Origin: Mumia sp. Pv4-285 | GTDB lineage: Bacteria; Actinomycetota; Actinomycetes; Propionibacteriales; Nocardioidaceae | Direction of reading: 5' to 3' | NCBI RefSeq assembly: GCF_041320275.1 | Contig: NZ_CP162023.1 | Coordinates: 1,302,001 to 1,366,000 of the forward strand | Length of the DNA stretch: 64,000 nucleotides | Shown here: positions 43,901 through 51,225 of the stretch, piece after piece | How positions within the stretch are numbered: the first letter of the stretch is position 1 | Layout of the letters: each line of letters begins with the position of its first letter | The notes under the pieces: model-generated | Database searches by the model: none | The model's input: the letters and a program-made list of their open reading frames with translations, nothing else | What the model was told of the DNA's origin: nothing | Program-made: the position numbers and the translations under genes

Positions 43901-44257
43901 GCGTTCGAGTCGGGTCCGATGGGCGACCGCACCCCGTACGCGATCGAGGAGCCGTTCACCCTGCGGCTCGGCGGTCAGCTGGTCAGCGGACGCATCGACG
44001 CGGTCTACCGGTCGGGCGACGAGTTCGAGATCGTCGACTGGAAGACGAACCGCCGGCCCGACGCCGATCCGCTGCAGCTGGCCGTCTACCGCCTGGCGTG
44101 GGCCGAGAAGCACGGTGTCCCGCTGGAGCGGGTGAAGGCGACGTTCCACTACGTGCGGCTGGGCACCTCTGTGACGCCGCCCGACCTGCCCGACCGCGCT
44201 GCGCTCGAGCGCCTCGTGCAGCCGATCGACGGGGGCGTAGGCTCGCCGCGTGGCTGA
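40940..44257 (+). CDS. adnB: AdnB-like helicase-nuclease subunit
   Basis: 1105 residues. Walker A AGAGSGKTTV (Lys58), LLDEYQDTSVAQRDML, GDPCQGIYGWRGA and AFTRARRLL define a complete UvrD/RecB motor; VDWKTNRRPD with LAVYRLAWA near residue 1030 is the RecB-type nuclease site. As AdnB it should be the working motor of the heterodimer that prepares DNA ends for recombination. GTG start overlaps the adnA stop (GTGA). Its end overlaps nudC by eight bases, as in the Rv3202c-Rv3199c order. Confidence 0.9.
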   Translation: MTATAEATATAVELPQLIHDADHLRTVLGIPFSAEQMAAIQAPTDRPSAIIAGAGSGKTTVMAARVVWLVGHDGVLPGAILGLTFTNKAASELAHRVRQALETLAREAGMPDLLERYGTPTVSTYHAYAGTLITEYGLLRGFEPDLRVTTDASRFQRAFRAIASYPGSLTHASTSLPTVIGEVLALDGQMAEHLVTPDEVRAFDAEMRVDVERATAEMKPVKLHGELVEVTRRRDELVTLVERYRAAKSEDGVVDFSDQMERGARLALECDEVSRSQRERFSVVLLDEYQDTSVAQRDMLRGLFSGGSGDGLGHCVTAVGDPCQGIYGWRGAAASNLTAFLDDFPADPDRRGASRDDDATRGSLFHLLVNRRSRAEILEVANRVAAPYYQATEVVRPLVAADGTDGGTVRAALHESVADEVDWIVDQVAGAHGDGATPWSEIAVLVRTKTEVPTLVAALRAEGVPVEVVGLSGLLAQPEVSDVVSVLRVLSDQTANAALLRLLTGPRWRIGPRDLALLGRRAKQLVGAMREAPSASLEEELERSVRGTDPTEIVSLADAVDSPDDEGHRLPYSDEARVRFAEVSRLLRGLRRRSSGSPADTARLAVAALGIDVELAATPGTAARVAQDNVSRLLDVVADVVATDPSAGLSAVLAYLDAEEDYNGGLEVASPSDSDSVKLLTVHTAKGLEWDVVLVPFLTADVFPSTRSRPAWTKSASALPHDLRGDGAELPVVEELSNAGHKEFQAAMKADAAMEEVRLAYVAFTRARRLLIASGHRWSRTRKDPSEPSAYLETVATWLRSRGSDAELWVPEPEHDADNPLRGRADAVVWPVEPPEDELVRRREAAALVRAYAADPPSDPQPMLIEVGDAESPEESAQLARLAEIDEEVERLLTEARRTQSETLEVPLPPNLSTTSLMAMRKDPAAFARSLARPLPRPPAPAARFGTRFHAWIEAHFGQQTLIGDDELPGLRGHEIADEVELAELIRAFESGPMGDRTPYAIEEPFTLRLGGQLVSGRIDAVYRSGDEFEIVDWKTNRRPDADPLQLAVYRLAWAEKHGVPLERVKATFHYVRLGTSVTPPDLPDRAALERLVQPIDGGVGSPRG
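44238..44243 (+). promoter_or_regulatory. -10-like hexamer of nudC inside adnB
   Basis: TAGGCT within the last adnB codons, six bases before GTG 44250; nudC may be transcribed separately. Confidence 0.55.
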
Positions 44258-45122
44258 GGGATTCACGTTCGCGGACGGCGCATACAACCGGCACTCCGAG
44301 CGGCGTGTGGACGACGCCTTCATGGACAGGCTGTGGACGGATCCGGCGACAAGGGTGCTCCTGGTCGGCGGTGAGCACGTCTCGGCCGATGCCGACGGGC
44401 TCGTCTGGCACAGCCCCGACGACGTCCCCGCTGGCGACCGGCTCTACCTCGGCACGGTCGACGGAGCGGAGCACGCCGCCGTCCTGCTCGACAAGGTGCC
44501 TGACCCGGCGCGCGCGCTGCGGGTCGCCGCGCACGAGCTGTCGACGGCACAGGCCCGCCTGGGTGTCCACGCGGTCGGCGTCGCCCAGTGGCACCGGACC
44601 CACCCGCGCTGCTCGCGCTGCGGAGCGCCGACCGCCGTGGCCGAGGGCGGACACGTACGCCGCTGCCCGGAGTGCGGCGCAGTGCACTTCCCCCGTACGG
44701 ACCCCGCGGTGATCATGCTCATCACCGACGACGACGATCGGGCCCTCCTCGGACGCCGTCCCGACTGGCCCGAGGGCAGGTTCTCGACGCTGGCGGGGTT
44801 CGTCGAGCCGGGGGAGTCGCTCGAGGACGCGGTGCGCCGAGAGACTCTGGAGGAGACGGCCGTCGAGGTCGGCGAGGTGTCGTACGCCGCGAGCCAGCCG
44901 TGGCCGTTCCCGTCGAGCCTGATGCTCGGGTTCTTCGGCAAGGCACGTACGACCGAGGTCACCGTCGACGGCACCGAGACCGCCGACGCGCGGTGGTTCA
45001 GCCGTGAGGACGTCCGCCGGATGACGACGTCGGGCGAGCTGGCGCTGCCGGGGTCGGTGTCGATCTCGCGCTGGCTGATCGAGCGCTGGTACGGCGCCCC
45101 GCTCGCCGGCTCCTGGCGCTGA
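44250..45122 (+). CDS. nudC: NAD(H) pyrophosphatase NudC
   Basis: 290 residues. A zinc ribbon (CSRCG...CPECG, about 116-138) precedes the Nudix box GFVEPGESLEDAVRRETLEE, and SQPWPFPSSLM is the NudC-specific signature. It cleaves NADH to NMNH and AMP and can remove NAD caps from RNA. In the Nudix box the usual Gly after REx2EE is Ala (EETAVEVG), a minor variation. GTG start as shown by the hexamer at 44238. Convergent with mrx1. Confidence 0.92.
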   Translation: MAEGFTFADGAYNRHSERRVDDAFMDRLWTDPATRVLLVGGEHVSADADGLVWHSPDDVPAGDRLYLGTVDGAEHAAVLLDKVPDPARALRVAAHELSTAQARLGVHAVGVAQWHRTHPRCSRCGAPTAVAEGGHVRRCPECGAVHFPRTDPAVIMLITDDDDRALLGRRPDWPEGRFSTLAGFVEPGESLEDAVRRETLEETAVEVGEVSYAASQPWPFPSSLMLGFFGKARTTEVTVDGTETADARWFSREDVRRMTTSGELALPGSVSISRWLIERWYGAPLAGSWR

Positions 45123-45143
45123 CCTTCAGGCGCCTGAGACGCC

Positions 45144-45395
45144 TCAGACGTTGAGCGCGGCGAGCTGGGCCTTGACCTGAGCGACCGACGGGTTCGTCAG
45201 CGCGGAGCCGTCCGCGAAGACGAGCGTCGGCACGGTCTGGTTGCCACCGTTGGCGCGCTCGACGACGAACGCGGCGTCCTCGTCCTGCTCGATGTCGACC
45301 TCGGCGAACGCGATGCCCTCACGGTCGAGCTGACTCTTGAGGCGCTTGCAGTATCCACACCAAGGTGTCGAGTACATCGTGAACGTGGCCGACAT
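45144..45395 (-). CDS. mrx1: Mycoredoxin (glutaredoxin-like)
   Basis: 83 residues with the active site WCGYC and TVPTLVF cis-proline loop. Mycoredoxins reduce mycothiol mixed disulfides, replacing glutaredoxin in actinobacteria. ATG 45395 has GGAGAGAAGGA upstream; a start six codons earlier is possible but lacks a site. Position next to nudC and uvrD2 matches Rv3198A. Confidence 0.9.
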   Translation of the reverse strand: MSATFTMYSTPWCGYCKRLKSQLDREGIAFAEVDIEQDEDAAFVVERANGGNQTVPTLVFADGSALTNPSVAQVKAQLAALNV

Positions 45396-45529
45396 TCGTG
45401 TCCTTCTCTCCAACTACGCTGGGTGGCGGAACGGTCGCCGCCGTACGAGACAACGCTGTGCGGCGGCCAGCCTATTCCGACGATCGGGTGCAGCCCAGCG
45501 CGCCCGGCCACAGACCCCCGAGGAGATCC

Positions 45530-47590
45530 GTGCCGTCCGCCGACACCTTGCTCGACGCCCTCGATCCCGAGCAGCGAGAGGTCGCCCTGGCGCTGCGCGG
45601 CCCGGTCTGCGTCATCGCGGGCGCCGGGACCGGCAAGACGCGCGCGATCACGCACCGCATCGCGTACGGCGCGGCGACCGGGGTCTACAAGCCGACCGAG
45701 GTGCTGGCGGTGACCTTCACCGCACGGGCTGCGGGCGAGATGCGTGGGCGGCTGCGTCAGCTCGGCGCCGACGGGGTCCAGGCGCGCACCTTCCACGCCG
45801 CCGCCCTGCGGCAGCTCGGCTACTTCTGGCCCAAGCTGTACGGCACGGGGCTGCCCGAGCTGATCGCGTCCAAGATCCCGCTGGTGGCCGAGGCAGCGAA
45901 GCGCTGTCGCGTCCAGACCGACTCGGCGCTGCTGCGAGACCTCGCGGCCGAGATCGAGTGGGCGAAGGTCTCCAACGTCCGCCCCGACGACTACCCCAAG
46001 CTGGCGCCCGACGCCCACCGCGGCCTCGACGCGGTCGACGACGCGACGGTGTCGCGCGTCATGGCCGCCTACGAGGAGGTCAAGCGCGATCGCGGCCGAA
46101 TGGACATGGAGGACGTGCTGCTCTGCACGGTCTCGATGCTCGCCGAGCACGAGCGGGTGAGCGCTGAGATCCGCCGGCAGTACAGGTGGCTCGTCGTCGA
46201 CGAGTACCAAGACGTCAATCCCCTGCAGGCCGCGCTCCTCGACCAGTGGCTCGGCGGGCGCCACGACATCTGCGTGGTGGGCGATCCGCAGCAGACCATC
46301 TACTCGTTCGCCGGCGCCTCGCCCAAGCACCTGCGCGAGTTCTCCAAGCACCACCCCGGCGCGCAGCGCATCGAGCTCGTCCGCAACTACCGCTCAACCC
46401 CGCAGGTCGTTGCCGCCGCCAACGCGGTGTTCGCACGGGCGGGCCGCGACGGCGTGGTCCTCCGCGCGCAGCGCGACGCCGGGGTCGGGGTCACCTACAC
46501 CCCGCACCCCGACGAGGTTGCCGAGGCCGAGTCGGTCGCCGCCCAGATCCTCCAGCTCCGGGCGGGCGGCACCCACCTGCGTGACGTCGCCATCCTCTTC
46601 CGGACCAACGCCCAGTCCGAGGCGTACGAGGAAGCGCTGGCCGCGCGCAACCTCCCGTACGTCCTGCGCGGTGTCGAGCGCTTCTTCGACCGGCCTGAGG
46701 TCCGCCAGGCGGTGACCCTGCTGCGTGGCCAGGCGCGCAGCGGTGATGCGGGGGAGGACGGGCTGGTCCCCGACGTCCGCACCGTCCTGGCGTCCATGGG
46801 CTACACCGAGACCGCGCCGACCACCGCAGGAGCCCAGCGCGACCGGTGGGAGTCGCTGCACGCCGTCGTCTCGATGGCCACCGACCTGCAGGCGGCGCAG
46901 CCCGACGCCGACCTTGCGGCGCTCGTCGACGACCTCGACCGCCGCGCCAAGCACGCGCACGCCCCGATCGCCGAGGGCGTCACGCTCACGACGCTGCACG
47001 CCGCGAAGGGTCTCGAGTGGGAGGCTGTCTTCCTCGTCGGCATGCAGGAGGGCACGGTCCCGATCACGTACGCGACCGACGACACGGCGGTCGAGGAGGA
47101 GCGGCGTCTCTTCTACGTCGGCGTCACCCGCGCTCGCGACCGGCTCGAGATCTCGTGGTCGCTCGCACGCACCCCGGGAGGCCGCGGCAACCGCCGTCCG
47201 ACCCGGTTCCTCGACGGTCTGCGCCCGGCCGACGAGCAGATGTCGTCAGGCGCGTCACGGAGCCGCCGGACGCGCAAGGAACGCTCGATCGCCCGGTGTC
47301 GCACCTGCGACACCGTCCTGACGACGGGGGCAGAGCGCAAGCTGGGTCGCTGTCTCGACTGTCCGTCCAACTACGACGAGGAGCTGTTCGAGCGCCTCCG
47401 CGGATGGCGCAGCGAGCAGGCGACCGCCCAGAAGGTCCCCGCCTACGTGGTGTTCACCGACGCCACGCTCACCGCCATCGCAGAGGCGAAGCCGCAGGAG
47501 CCGACCGACCTTCTCAAGGTGCCGGGGGTCGGACGCACCAAGCTCGAGAAGTACGGCGCCGAGGTTCTCGCGCTGTGCGGGTCGGCCTGA
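45530..47590 (+). CDS. uvrD2: ATP-dependent DNA helicase UvrD2
   Basis: 686 residues. Motor motifs: GAGTGKTRAITHR, VVDEYQDVNPLQ, GDPQQTIYSFAGASP and GVTRARDRL. After the motor come a tetracysteine motif (CRTC...CLDC, about 590-610) and an HRDC domain (about 620-686), the arrangement special to mycobacterial UvrD2. It unwinds DNA in repair and replication. GTG 45530 has AGGAG four bases upstream; earlier in-frame codons add a tail unlike the family. Divergent from mrx1. Confidence 0.9.
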   Translation: MPSADTLLDALDPEQREVALALRGPVCVIAGAGTGKTRAITHRIAYGAATGVYKPTEVLAVTFTARAAGEMRGRLRQLGADGVQARTFHAAALRQLGYFWPKLYGTGLPELIASKIPLVAEAAKRCRVQTDSALLRDLAAEIEWAKVSNVRPDDYPKLAPDAHRGLDAVDDATVSRVMAAYEEVKRDRGRMDMEDVLLCTVSMLAEHERVSAEIRRQYRWLVVDEYQDVNPLQAALLDQWLGGRHDICVVGDPQQTIYSFAGASPKHLREFSKHHPGAQRIELVRNYRSTPQVVAAANAVFARAGRDGVVLRAQRDAGVGVTYTPHPDEVAEAESVAAQILQLRAGGTHLRDVAILFRTNAQSEAYEEALAARNLPYVLRGVERFFDRPEVRQAVTLLRGQARSGDAGEDGLVPDVRTVLASMGYTETAPTTAGAQRDRWESLHAVVSMATDLQAAQPDADLAALVDDLDRRAKHAHAPIAEGVTLTTLHAAKGLEWEAVFLVGMQEGTVPITYATDDTAVEEERRLFYVGVTRARDRLEISWSLARTPGGRGNRRPTRFLDGLRPADEQMSSGASRSRRTRKERSIARCRTCDTVLTTGAERKLGRCLDCPSNYDEELFERLRGWRSEQATAQKVPAYVVFTDATLTAIAEAKPQEPTDLLKVPGVGRTKLEKYGAEVLALCGSA

Positions 47591-47708
47591 TCGGGCTTGA
47601 AAAATATTTCGCAAACATGGCGTTAATTGGTTTGCGCCTTGTCGCAGGGGCAGCGTAGGGTTTTGATTCGTCAGCCCCGGAACGAACTGAGAGAGGAGCG
47701 TACGCGTG

Positions 47709-47879
47709 ATGGATATGACAGCGATCAACATCAACGGCGTGGGTGTCTGTGGCACCTATGTCGTCACGTCGCGTACGCGAGCCCTCGGGTGGTTTATGCC
47801 TGCCGCCGACCTCACGTCGCCGACCGCCATGAAGCACAAGTCCCCGGGATCTGCCCGCCGGAGTCCTGATTCGACCTAA
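47709..47879 (+). CDS. whiB7 leader peptide (upstream ORF)
   Basis: 56 codons, MDMTAININGVGVCG at the start and SPGSARRSPDST at the end. A GAGAGAGGAG ribosome site stands before GTG 47706/ATG 47709. In related actinobacteria translation of such an ORF controls the whiB7 terminator: slow ribosomes let transcription continue. The sequence of the peptide here is probably less important than its translation. The function is by analogy. Confidence 0.7.
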   Translation: MDMTAININGVGVCGTYVVTSRTRALGWFMPAADLTSPTAMKHKSPGSARRSPDST

Positions 47880-47900
47880 CGGTTGATCAGACGCCACTCA

Positions 47901-47944
47901 GGCCGCGGAACCCACACCCGGGATCCGCGGCCTTTCTGTCGTTT
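47901..47944 (+). terminator. Intrinsic terminator in the whiB7 leader
   Basis: A perfect 9-bp stem GGCCGCGGA (47901-47909) with TCCGCGGCC (47924-47932) is followed by TTTCTGTCGTTT. It lies 59 bases before whiB7 and after the upstream ORF stop, as needed for attenuation. Confidence 0.85.
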
Positions 47945-48003
47945 ATCGGCAGGTCGCGTTGCCCCACCACCAGCAACCGCCTCTCTCATGACCAGGAGAA
48001 ACC

Positions 48004-48273
48004 ATGACGACCGCCGTGCTCGAGCACTCGGTGCAGCACACGACGATCCCGTGCCACGCCAACGATCCCGAGCTCTGGTTCGCCGAGACGCCCGCAGGCG
48101 TCGAGGACGCAAAAGCACTCTGCCTCGAGTGCCCGATCCGACGCGAGTGCCTGGCGGGCGCTCTCGAGCGGGGGGAGCCGTGGGGCGTGTGGGGTGGCGA
48201 GCTCTTCCTCAAGGGCACCGTCATCCCCCGCAAGCGCCCGCGGGGCCGTCCGCGCAAGGACGCCGTCGCCTGA
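48004..48273 (+). CDS. whiB7: Transcription factor WhiB7 (WblC)
   Basis: 89 residues. The four cluster ligands are Cys17, Cys40, Cys43 and Cys49; EPWGVWGGE (58-66) is the WhiB turn; RGRPRK (80-85) is the AT-hook that separates WhiB7 from other WhiB proteins. It binds the sigma-A subunit and activates drug-resistance genes after ribosome-targeting antibiotics. The ATG has an AGGAG site. Position beside uvrD2 equals Rv3197A. Confidence 0.95.
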   Translation: MTTAVLEHSVQHTTIPCHANDPELWFAETPAGVEDAKALCLECPIRRECLAGALERGEPWGVWGGELFLKGTVIPRKRPRGRPRKDAVA

Positions 48274-48305
48274 CGGAGTCACAGACATGCTGAAGGAGCT
48301 CCACG

Positions 48306-48368
48306 ATGTTCGATCGCCTCGTACGCGCTGCGTACGGCGCGCGCATCCGGCTCGCCCGGATGCTCTAG
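48306..48368 (+). CDS. Possible 20-residue basic small protein after whiB7
   Basis: ATG 48306 to TAG 48368 encodes MFDRLVRAAYG then ARIRLARML, an amphipathic basic helix. It has a near-ideal GAAGGAG ribosome site seven bases upstream and lies between the whiB7 stop and the strong terminator. Not recognised; coding is inferred from the ribosome site and position. Confidence 0.4.
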   Translation: MFDRLVRAAYGARIRLARML

Positions 48369-48380
48369 CCCCACCCGAGA

Positions 48381-48417
48381 AACGGGCGGCCCCCGCGCAC
48401 GCGGGGTGCCGCCCGTT
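48381..48417. terminator. Terminator after whiB7
   Basis: AACGGGCGGC pairs with GCCGCCCGTT over 10 bp, with a second CCCCGCG/GCGGGG stem inside. It stands between whiB7 and the convergent AarF-like gene. Confidence 0.75.
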
Positions 48418-48456
48418 CTGCTTCTCGCCCAGGGCTGTTTGCCGCCTGAGCGACCG

Positions 48457-49842
48457 TCAGTCGGCGAAGCCGGGCAGGCTCTCCTCGAGGATCCCGCGGA
48501 ACGGCGCGGTGGCGCCGAGCTGGCTGAGGATGGCGAGGCCACCGCTCCAGACACGGTGGATGAGCAGGTACGAGGGAGGCAGGTTGATCTTCATCGCAGT
48601 GCCGAGGCCCTCGCGCGCCGGACGTGAGATGCGCAGCGCCTGCTCACGCATCCAGTCGCGGTCGAACGTGAAGAGGTCGTGGCGAGCCGGCTCGACGAAG
48701 GGCTCGAGGTAGGAGCGGATGATCTCCTCGTCGATCCGGACACCGGGCTTGAGGAAGCCCTCCGTGCGCAGGCCGTCGACGACGGTCCCGTAGTCGTCGT
48801 CGACCGCCGCGCGCAGGAGCCGCCCGATCACCGGTGGGAGTCCGCCCGGGACGCGGGCGACCGCGCCGAAGTCGACGACGCCGAGCCGCCCGTCGCCGAT
48901 CACCCGATAGTTGCCGGGGTGCGGGTCGGCGTGGAGCATGCCGGCGCGGGTGGGTCCGGCGAACAGGAACCGGGCGAACAGCTCGCCGTAGTGGTCGCGC
49001 TCGCTGGGTAGGCCGTCGGTGATCACCTGGGCGAGGGAACCCTTGGACTCCATCCACGTCGTGATGAGGATCGTCTCGGTGTGGGTCACGACGTCGGGGA
49101 CCACGATCTGCGGGTCGTCGGCGAACGCCGCCGCGAACTCGCGCTGCGCCTGAGCCTCCAGGCCGTAGTCGAGCTCCTCGCGGACGCGTTCGGCCAGTTC
49201 CTCGGCCAACGGCTTGACGTCGATCGACGGGAAGGCGATCGCGAACAGCCGGCTCAGCCGCCCGATCTGACGCAGGTCGCTGCGCATCGCTCCGGCCGCG
49301 CCCGGGTACTGCACCTTGACCGCGACCTCGCGGCCGTCGTACCAGCGTCCTCGGTGGACCTGGCCGATCGACGCCGCGGCGGCGGGCAGCTCGTCGAGCT
49401 CGATCAGCTGCTCCCGCCACCGCGGGCCGAGCTCGCCGGCGAAGATCCGGTGCACCGTCGACGTGGGCATCGGCGGGGCGTCGTCCTGCAGCCGGGTGAA
49501 GGCGTTGCGGTACGGCTCGACGAGCTCGGGCGGCATGGCCGCCTCGTACACGCTCATGGCCTGACCGAACTTCATGGCGCCGCCCTTGAGCTCTCCGAGG
49601 ACGGCGAAGATCTGCTCGGCGGTGCGGATCTGCACCTCGGTCAGGACGGCGTTGGCGGGCGCCCCGACGAGCCGGCGGCCCATGCCGAGGGTCGTACGGC
49701 CGGCGAACCCGATCGGCAGCGACGCGAGCTTGGCCGCGCGCGCGATGGACCGCTGGGGGACACCGGAATCGCGGTTGCCCTTGCGGGGCTGATCGCCACC
49801 GGTGCCGGCGCGGTCGTCGGACATGCTGCCGCCGTCGCTCAT
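48457..49842 (-). CDS. ABC1/AarF/UbiB-family atypical kinase
   Basis: 461 residues. KFGQAMSVYEAAMPPEL (the KxGQ signature), AAASIGQVHRG, VAVKVQYPG (lysine about 176), LHADPHPGNY (about 300-310) and GVVDFGAVAR are the UbiB/ADCK motifs. In ubiquinone- or menaquinone-making cells such proteins support quinone lipid handling; in mycobacteria (Rv3197) the gene next to whiB7 has been linked to macrolide tolerance. ATG 49842 overlaps the upstream stop (ATGA). No clear C-terminal membrane helices. Confidence 0.88.
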   Translation of the reverse strand: MSDGGSMSDDRAGTGGDQPRKGNRDSGVPQRSIARAAKLASLPIGFAGRTTLGMGRRLVGAPANAVLTEVQIRTAEQIFAVLGELKGGAMKFGQAMSVYEAAMPPELVEPYRNAFTRLQDDAPPMPTSTVHRIFAGELGPRWREQLIELDELPAAAASIGQVHRGRWYDGREVAVKVQYPGAAGAMRSDLRQIGRLSRLFAIAFPSIDVKPLAEELAERVREELDYGLEAQAQREFAAAFADDPQIVVPDVVTHTETILITTWMESKGSLAQVITDGLPSERDHYGELFARFLFAGPTRAGMLHADPHPGNYRVIGDGRLGVVDFGAVARVPGGLPPVIGRLLRAAVDDDYGTVVDGLRTEGFLKPGVRIDEEIIRSYLEPFVEPARHDLFTFDRDWMREQALRISRPAREGLGTAMKINLPPSYLLIHRVWSGGLAILSQLGATAPFRGILEESLPGFAD

Positions 49843-50792
49843 GCCGTCATTCTGACACCTCGGGCAACCCGGACACGGCGGTCGAACCCCGAGCCGACCG
49901 AGAGGATCTGGCAGGGGCAGTCCGGCTGGAGCGCCACGGGGGAGGGCGGGCTCGTACGCCGGTCGTCGCCGAGGATGACCACAGCGCCGTCGACGTCGGT
50001 CGGCCGCCCGTCGCAGTAGGCGAGGACGGTGGCGGCCAGCTCGACCGCCATCGCGTGGCCGCTGAGCGCGTCGAACGCGTGCGGGTGCGAGAGCGGAGCC
50101 TGGGCGATGGGCCGCGAGAGCTGTTCGAGAAGCACGGGCCACGCCGGGTCGTAGCCAGCCCGGTCCACGTCGTCGCAGCGGACGCAGGGCGTCAGCCCGG
50201 GGCGTACGAGGGGGCCGAGGCGCAGGTGGTGGGCCTCCTGCACGACCGGGAGGTGGGGGATGCCGGCGCCGGTCAGGACGTCGAGCGCCTCCCGTGGGCC
50301 CGGCCCGGCAGAGATCACGACCACCAGCGCGGGCAGGTCGACGGGGCCGAGCGTCGCGGACACGCCCGCGTCGGTGAGGACTCGCCGGAGGCGGTGGGCG
50401 AGCTGCTCGGTGTGGGGTTCGCAGGTGATCTCGACCGGCGCGGAGGCCCGGGTCGCGAGGCGCGCGCTGACCTCCGTACGGGTGATGCCGCCGATCGCGA
50501 GTGCACGTGCTTCGCCGATCAGCGCGTCGCCGCGGACGTCGTCCCACCACTCCGCGTCGACCACCGCCCCGGCCCGCACGAGCGCGTCGGCGGCCTGGAC
50601 GAGCTCGTCGACCGGCACGCCCGACGTCGCCGCGATGGTGAAGAGGTCTCGGGTGCCGTCGGCCGAGCGGAGCACCTCGGAGACCCCTGAGCTGTCGGTC
50701 ACGACGACCGCCGAGCCGGGGACGGTGCCGACCTGCAGAGCATGGGCGCTACGGCGCACGACCGTGCTGCCGGGGCGGAGCAAGGGCTTCAT
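49839..50792 (-). CDS. ThiF/TOMM-cyclodehydratase-like protein
   Basis: 317 residues. The sequence CVRCDD followed by DRAGYDPAWPVLLEQL (about 200-222) and the overall N-terminal winged-helix-like start (RRSAHALQVG) match the stand-alone TOMM leader-binding/ThiF-like proteins. In peptide-modifying systems this domain binds precursor leaders, but no YcaO, protease or precursor is seen here. It sits with the AarF-like kinase in a conserved two-gene operon, so it may have a house-keeping role. ATG with GAGGAG; stop overlaps the kinase start. Confidence 0.7.
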   Translation of the reverse strand: MKPLLRPGSTVVRRSAHALQVGTVPGSAVVVTDSSGVSEVLRSADGTRDLFTIAATSGVPVDELVQAADALVRAGAVVDAEWWDDVRGDALIGEARALAIGGITRTEVSARLATRASAPVEITCEPHTEQLAHRLRRVLTDAGVSATLGPVDLPALVVVISAGPGPREALDVLTGAGIPHLPVVQEAHHLRLGPLVRPGLTPCVRCDDVDRAGYDPAWPVLLEQLSRPIAQAPLSHPHAFDALSGHAMAVELAATVLAYCDGRPTDVDGAVVILGDDRRTSPPSPVALQPDCPCQILSVGSGFDRRVRVARGVRMTA

Positions 50793-50865
50793 CCGGGGTG
50801 CTCCTCGGGCATGGTGGGCGAGGGGGTCGGTCCACCCTGCCCGAGGAACGGAGTGCGGAGGGACG

Positions 50866-51188
50866 CCGTCCACAGGTGGGTCGACGATCCACAGACTCCG
50901 CACGAGGTGGTCCCGGCCAGGCCAGCCGCCTGCCTTCCCCTTGCCGACGCCCAGCCCGGCCAGGACCCGATCTCACGCCACGCTAGGTCGACCTCGTGAG
51001 GTCGGCAATCCCAAGTCGCGTGTCGTTGTCCACGCCTGTGGACAACCCTGGGGAAACCCTGTGGGAACCGCCGAGGAAGGCTGTGGAGATCGTGTGGCGA
51101 CCGGTGCACAACGGGGGGACGTCGTGAGCGGTCGCAGCTTCTGCACAGCCTGTGACCTGCCAGAACGCCCTGGATCACCTGTGGACAC
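50866..51188. other. Cluster of six DnaA-box-like 9-mers in a 430-bp non-coding stretch
   Basis: Sites: CCGTCCACA 50866, CGATCCACA 50885, TTGTCCACG 51026, TTGTCCACA (reverse) 51037, ATCTCCACA (reverse) 51082, GTGTCCACA (reverse) 51180. The sites at 51026 and 51037 form a perfect inverted pair. No AT-rich unwinding region, dnaA or dnaN is near. Apart from the next gene's promoter I see nothing else between 50793 and 51225. Confidence 0.5.
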
Positions 51189-51213
51189 AGAAAATTCGTC
51201 CCCGCGGCAGGCG

Positions 51214-51219
51214 TACCGT
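51214..51219 (+). promoter_or_regulatory. -10-like hexamer of the M48-like gene
   Basis: TACCGT, six bases, ATG 51226. Confidence 0.6.
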
Positions 51220-51225
51220 GGCGTC

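Larger units (their letters stand above)
47591..48003 (+). promoter_or_regulatory. whiB7 promoter and attenuator leader
   Basis: A very AT-rich patch (47597-47629) leads to -35 TTGCGC (47632-47637), an 18-base gap and -10 TAGGGT (47656-47661). TTAATTGG lies just before the -35, where the WhiB7 AT-hook is known to bind in its own promoter. The transcript then contains a 56-codon upstream ORF and an intrinsic terminator before whiB7. This is the layout of the drug-induced attenuation of whiB7/wblC. Confidence 0.75.

Noticed and set aside
45123-45143. Short inverted repeats between nudC and mrx1
   Set aside because: Arms are only five bases and overlap each other; too weak to call a terminator.
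50866-51188. DnaA-box cluster considered as the replication origin
   Set aside because: No dnaA, dnaN, rpmH or gyr genes and no AT-rich unwinding region nearby.
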